Shown here one piece after another: positions 59,625 to 64,000 of a DNA stretch of 64,000 bases (position 1 is its first letter; the number at the start of each line of letters is the position of its first letter). Location of the stretch: the NCBI GenBank assembly GCA_011109175.1, contig RDEW01000032.1, forward strand, positions 154,404 to 218,403, given 5' to 3'. This stretch comes from Dicyema japonicum (taxonomy: Eukaryota; Dicyemida; Rhombozoa; Dicyemidae). Below the pieces are notes generated by a model. It did not search any database, had not been told where the DNA came from, and saw only the letters and a list, made by a program, of their open reading frames with translations. The position numbers were made by a program, and so were the translations under genes.

Positions 59625-61395
59625 ATGAGAACCATACACCAGAACCCTAGTCTATGATGATGGATAAACCAGCTGAATAAGTTTACAATCTATTTAGCAC
59701 ATTCCATAGTCGACACTGAGGCTGTTAGATTCAAGAAAGCACAGAAACGAAAGTACACAATAAAATTGATTTCTTTGTACCTGGTAGAGCGAAAAAAATG
59801 ATCGAGGTGGGATCATTTCATAACATAAAATAAGTCAAGTAGAAGCTAAATCTACTTAACTACGATCTACGAAAAAACATGGTGGTCTCATTGGACTACG
59901 CCAGGAACTATATCCATCTGAGACGCTCAACGAAAAACATGATATTAGAGGATTTTTCTTACTAGAGAGAATTGAGGAAAGAACTTCTGCAATCATCGTG
60001 ATCAAGAAACCATTAGAGAACGTGTGAGTGGAAGATAAATTTCGGTTGGTGGACCAGACTGTTCACAGGAAGCTATATATCTGGAAGATCTACGAGAAAC
60101 TTGATATTAAGGATTGTCACATACTAAAGTGTTCCGACAATAGAATTGAGGAAAACATACTCCACTCGGGAGATCAAAACCTTTCACTAAGAATAGCTAT
60201 CAAGTGTGTTGGTCTCAAAGAAGGGGGAATAGCATAAAAAATGAAGCGAATTAAATTACACTAACTTTATTAATTCATTCTAATTAATTCTTAAAATTAT
60301 TAATTTTGACGGAAATCAAATTAACTACCAATTATTAATGTCTGAAGATTTTCAGCAATTTTTCCCCCTGTGAGCTGGAAAATGAAGTTTTTCCATACAT
60401 CGAAAGAGAAGTATTATCTTAGTACAGTTGATTTTGTATAATCACGGACATTTACTTGTTATCGTCTCAAATCTTTATCTCAACGTGAAATCCCAACGTG
60501 ATTCCTTACTCACATGCTTAGTTATTCAATAAGCACGTGTGAATATAATAAAGAATAGCTATTCACTTTATTGTACGAATAAATATTCAAATGCAGTTTT
60601 CAGGGCATCCATGCGAAAAGAGGAGAGACGACTGACTTGAATGTGGAGGGGAGATAAACCTGAGTAATACACAAAATCTTAAGAAATTGACTTTGAATCT
60701 TTTTTTATCGATTTTTATTAAATTTTTAATTTGCTTGCGTTCTGGAAATTAGTTACTTCCTCGCGCTAGTTCCTGTCGTATAAATTGAAAGAACTACTTC
60801 CGTTTCCTAAATGAGCCAGCAAATTGTAAGGAATACTATCTCCAAGAGAGAAAGATCAAAACATAAAAAATTGCAGAAAACTTGAACTTGCTAATTTCAA
60901 TGGCAGAGAAAATCAACAGAGACATCATGGAAGTCACATTAATCCTAAATTTGCGATTGTTACTGACTGTTAGAAATATTGAAACTCTATCTCAGCTTAA
61001 GCAGGATTTAATTTCTCAATATGTATTAAGTTTATAATATTTTAGAACGAGGTTCGTGAAGAACTCCAAATATATAGCGCCTTATTAGTTTCACTGGATC
61101 CTAACTTGAAATTACTCGTCATTTCTGCCTCTGAAGCCTCTGTAGTCAATCACGAAAACACTTTGTGGTAGAAATTTTAAATTTATAAAATTTGATTTTT
61201 GTTACAAAAAATTTATTATTATTTTTTCTTTTAAAAAAATTTTATTTTAACTAAGTAAGATGCATGTAGCATCCACAATGAGCCACCTTGTCATGTTATT
61301 AACATTACTGTTTTACTTCTTAAAATAAACTGAGTTCTGCCTAAGGTGATGTTTAAGAAATAGAAACATTACCTACTCCTTATCGGAAAAGTTGG
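59625..61395. other. No gene recognised
   Basis: The open frame 60028-60237 (69 codons; WKIYEKLDIKDCHILKCSDN) has no recognisable domain. The rest is AT-rich without repeats that could be matched. Confidence 0.4.
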
Positions 61396-61399
61396 CTTT

Positions 61400-61640
61400 A
61401 TCCAGTAACCACAGTCTCGGAGACCATCGATATCGCGAATATGAGTACATCCAGAACCTGCAGAAAGAGAGGAAATTATCTTGTCTTTGTGGTTGTAGGA
61501 ACCCCTAGTGGAGTGAGGGAGAGCAAATGATTATTTTTCCTGCCATTTTGTACTGGAAGTCACATGCGACAGGTGGAAGAGACTGGAAAAAATCTTATAT
61601 GGTCGACTCCTCTTAAAAAAGAAGCAATTGATTGCCTTCG
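61400..61640. repeat. Dispersed repeat family D, copy 2
   Basis: Matches 52140-52390 in TTTGTGGTTGTAGGAACCCC or close, AGTGGAGTGAGGGAGAGC and GGAAGTCACATGCGACAGGT or close. Confidence 0.5.
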
Positions 61641-61689
61641 TGTGAACTACAAACCACCATCATCTGAGTACCGTTGAAGTAGGTTAGGT

Positions 61690-61800
61690 TTAATGGTTCG
61701 TTTTAACATCGAATCTACATTTAACGAACCAAAAGGACCTCCCTGGATAACTTTCTCTCTTTTACTGTTAACCTGTCATCCTGGGGTAATAATAACTAAA
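61690..61800 (+). mobile_element. Jockey-like LINE 3' end
   Basis: CTCTTTTACTGTTAACCTGT then CATCCTGGGGTAATAATAAC corresponds to the end of the Jockey-like copy at 26265-26320 (CAGTCATCCTAGAGGTAATA). Only the terminal part is recognised. Confidence 0.45.
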
Positions 61801-62058
61801 TGTATGTTTTTCAAGTACAAAAACAAACATGATTGCCTTACACTCCTCGAAGTGGGACGATTTGCTGTAGACCTATATGAACTACGTGGAACATTCCATG
61901 ACTTTAAACAACGATCTCTGGTTAACCACCTTGTTCCACAGAGACTAACAATCAGTAACGTCTATAACTGCGACAAAGGCTATTGTGAAGTTGAACACGT
62001 GTGCTATTTTCTTTATCATTGTCAGGCTAGTATGTCCAGCGCAAACTGTCACGACTAA
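61800..62058 (+). other. Unrecognised open frame, cysteine-rich end
   Basis: The frame running to the TAA at 62056 reads CDKGYCEVEHVCYFLYHCQA then SMSSANCHD. Six cysteines in the last 40 codons are unusual for chance AT-rich sequence, but no family, signal peptide or splice structure could be supported. It shares its frame with the LINE 3' end just upstream, so the ATG at 61693 is unlikely to be a true start. Confidence 0.2.
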
Positions 62059-62454
62059 TTAATCCAAGGAAGAAAGGAATTCAAAGTAAACAACGTCATC
62101 GCCTGAAAATATATTAATTTGTCACCGTCAGAATAAACCCATCTCCCACTTTGGATGATAACGTCCTGTTTTAATAAGTTGTTGCTCAGCATAGCTTTTT
62201 ATATAGGTTGAAACCCGCGAAACATGTTTTCGCCTTCAATCATATTTTTTACAACCAATATTGCATTATAGGAATGCATGAGTCCCGACTTAACTTATCA
62301 ACAATTTGTCTTTCTTTTTCAGATAAATACCGCTTCTTGGTAAGTGGAGGTTTAGTACAGGAAACATTACTACGTCTCTACGAAAATAGCTATTACTAAT
62401 AAATTCGAATCTAAAAGGACAATTATAGATTCCTTTAGTTGCTTTGGCTTTCAG

Positions 62455-62540
62455 GGTGACGTCATCAGTCATAATCACACTGCAGAACCGGATCAACTAT
62501 AAAAGGACTCAGAACAAAAAGAAAAAAAAGTGAACCGCAT
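62455..62540 (+). repeat. SINE fragment, degenerate
   Basis: GGTGACGTCATCAGTCATAA, CACTGCAGAACCGGATCAAC and an AAAAAGGACT-like/A-rich end correspond to the middle of the SINE. Confidence 0.5.
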
Positions 62541-62544
62541 ACCT

Positions 62545-63370
62545 TTGATGTGTATAAGCCGGTTTAAGAAGATGAAAGTTTGGTGGATATAAATTTCGAG
62601 TTTCGGAGACATGAATTGAAGAATCTGTATTTGAAGAAAAAAGTGCTCAAATTTAGAGCTCAGAGAAAAATATAACATTTGATGGTACAGAATTGTTTCA
62701 CAAAGATTTATCCAGACTGGGAAGATGCGAGGATGACTAAGAAACGATGATTTTTAGTAAAACGATTGGATCTTGACGTTTTTTCACGTTGGACAAATTT
62801 GGTACCCTGACTTCCTCACGAGGTCATCAAACGGGGTTGCCTTTGTCTTAACCTTGAAAGTCAATATGATCCTACAATTAATCTTCTTAACGTTTTATCT
62901 GGGTATTTCAATTAAAAAATTCTGAAAAAATTAATTTATAAAAATTATTTTAAAAATGAAAATATTAAATACGTTCTGAGATTTAAACATTATTTTTTGT
63001 TGTTCCATTAACGATTTTAAAAATAAAAGCAACTTATCCGATCCGCAACCAGAAAAGGGCCTTCAAATAACCGAGAGTTAGTATACAGGAAAACATTAAA
63101 TCACCAACGCCCATGGAAAAACTAATCGAAAAAAACAAAAATGGACACCAATGGCAAAAAGAAAGTTCTCGACCGCAACGAACATGTGTAGCTCAAGGGA
63201 TCAACACCGAGCAAAGATGAGAGCCTTGATCCAATTCGTCTTGATCACTTAGTTTAGTTTTTCGGTTTAACAGTGGTCTTTGGATTTAATTTAATTAAAT
63301 TCCTCAGAAATTTAAAGTGATGTTTATCCAATTTTTTACAATATGTAATGTTATAGTTTCTATGTCGAAT
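62545..63370. other. No gene recognised
   Basis: AT-rich DNA without a supported frame or repeat. Confidence 0.45.
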
Positions 63371-63374
63371 AACA

Positions 63375-63575
63375 GTGCCATCATCAGTGATATCTCACTG
63401 AGGAACCGAATCGTCTACAAGAGGGCACACACCCAAAAAAGCAGTGAGGATCATTCTTTGGTTCTCCATTATCGATTAGTTATAATAATTGTTTTTACTT
63501 ACAAAAAGTGTGTCCTGTCTCGGAGGAGCTATAGCTTATATAGATCTTCGTAAAGTGCAGTATTCTTATGTCGAA
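63375..63575 (+). repeat. tRNA-derived SINE, 3' two thirds
   Basis: Starts GTGCCATCATCAGTGATATC, contains GAGGAACCGAATCGTCTACA, GGATCATTCTTTGGTTCTCC and TTATCGATTAGTTATAATAA, and ends GGAGCTATAGCTTATATAGA then TCTTCGTAAAGTGCA. The tRNA-like head is missing. Confidence 0.75.
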
Positions 63576-63579
63576 TGAC

Positions 63580-64000
63580 ATATTATTTTTACCGAGGTTG
63601 TAAACATTAAAAGCTCAGGAAACATATTTTGATTTAAAAGCAAGTAACATCTTTAGAAAAGTTAAAGAAGATATTTAAATTAAGAAGGTGAGTCATAAAT
63701 CAATATTTAATTATTGATTGATCCATGCTCTGTTCACAAATCCTGCCAAGAATAAAGTAAATTGAAGTATTATGCCAATTCCGGACCATTTCTTTGCCAA
63801 AGACCAAGGATTAATAGGGTTTTCAAGGCTCTTCTCGATAACAAGTTTGTTGATATTACTCAAAAATTCATTGATTCGCATATAAAGTTTTTCTAATATT
63901 AAATGGAGAAAGCTATTAGATAGATAGTTGGTAGCACGGCACTAGCGAAATCCTAAACACATATCCATACATGCTATAATTGCACGTTTTTATGTTTATA
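63580..64000. other. No feature seen
   Basis: AT-rich DNA to the end of the window. Confidence 0.45.

Overview
The window looks like nuclear DNA of an animal with a small, AT-rich genome full of decayed transposons. Three gene families can be supported: a CPSF73 ortholog (8103-10593, minus), a PP1-type phosphatase gene (45002-46051, plus), and a duplicated M12B/ADAM-like metalloprotease (20574-21358, 26756-27524 and a stub at 29957-30134, plus). All three are interrupted by spliceosomal introns of only about 21-27 nt. Together with metazoan protein families, TTAGGG-like repeats and tRNA-derived SINEs, this points to a dicyemid mesozoan, a group known for extremely short introns. That assignment is inference; ciliates, nucleomorphs and some rhizarians also have tiny introns but fit the protein and repeat content less well.

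Layout. 1-8000: LINE fragments and a SINE. 8103-10593: intact CPSF73, 14 exons, 676 codons, with its metal ligands at the same residue numbers as the human protein. 10.6-19.8 kb: mostly noncoding, with a 2.4 kb Jockey-like LINE remnant (minus). 18.2-30.1 kb: a duplicated block carrying the compact metalloprotease, broken up by LINE insertions. 30.1-33.4 kb: integrase-type transposon remnants, including a 2042-bp element with terminal inverted repeats and a 5-bp target duplication. Nested inside it are a 654-bp Tc1/mariner-like element and a degenerate telomere-like tract. 33.4-45 kb: LINE and integrase fragments and unassigned AT-rich DNA. 45.0-46.05 kb: PP1 with two single-base homopolymer deletions. 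46-52 kb: Merlin-like remnant, a cluster of CACGTG palindromes and LINE pieces. 52.4-55.15 kb: the most complete copy of an R2-like (restriction-like endonuclease) LINE. 55-64 kb: SINEs, another half LINE (58431-59620, minus) and unassigned DNA.

Two kinds of APE-type LINE (one RTE-like, one Jockey-like), one RLE-type LINE family and a tRNA-derived SINE account for most of the recognisable repeats. The SINE shares its 3' end, including the TAA-type tail, with the RTE-like LINE, the usual sign that a SINE uses that LINE's machinery. Nearly all element copies carry stops or frameshifts. The host genes show no functional clustering: mRNA 3'-end cleavage, protein dephosphorylation and extracellular proteolysis. 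All calls come from reading translations and repeats by eye; no database search was run.
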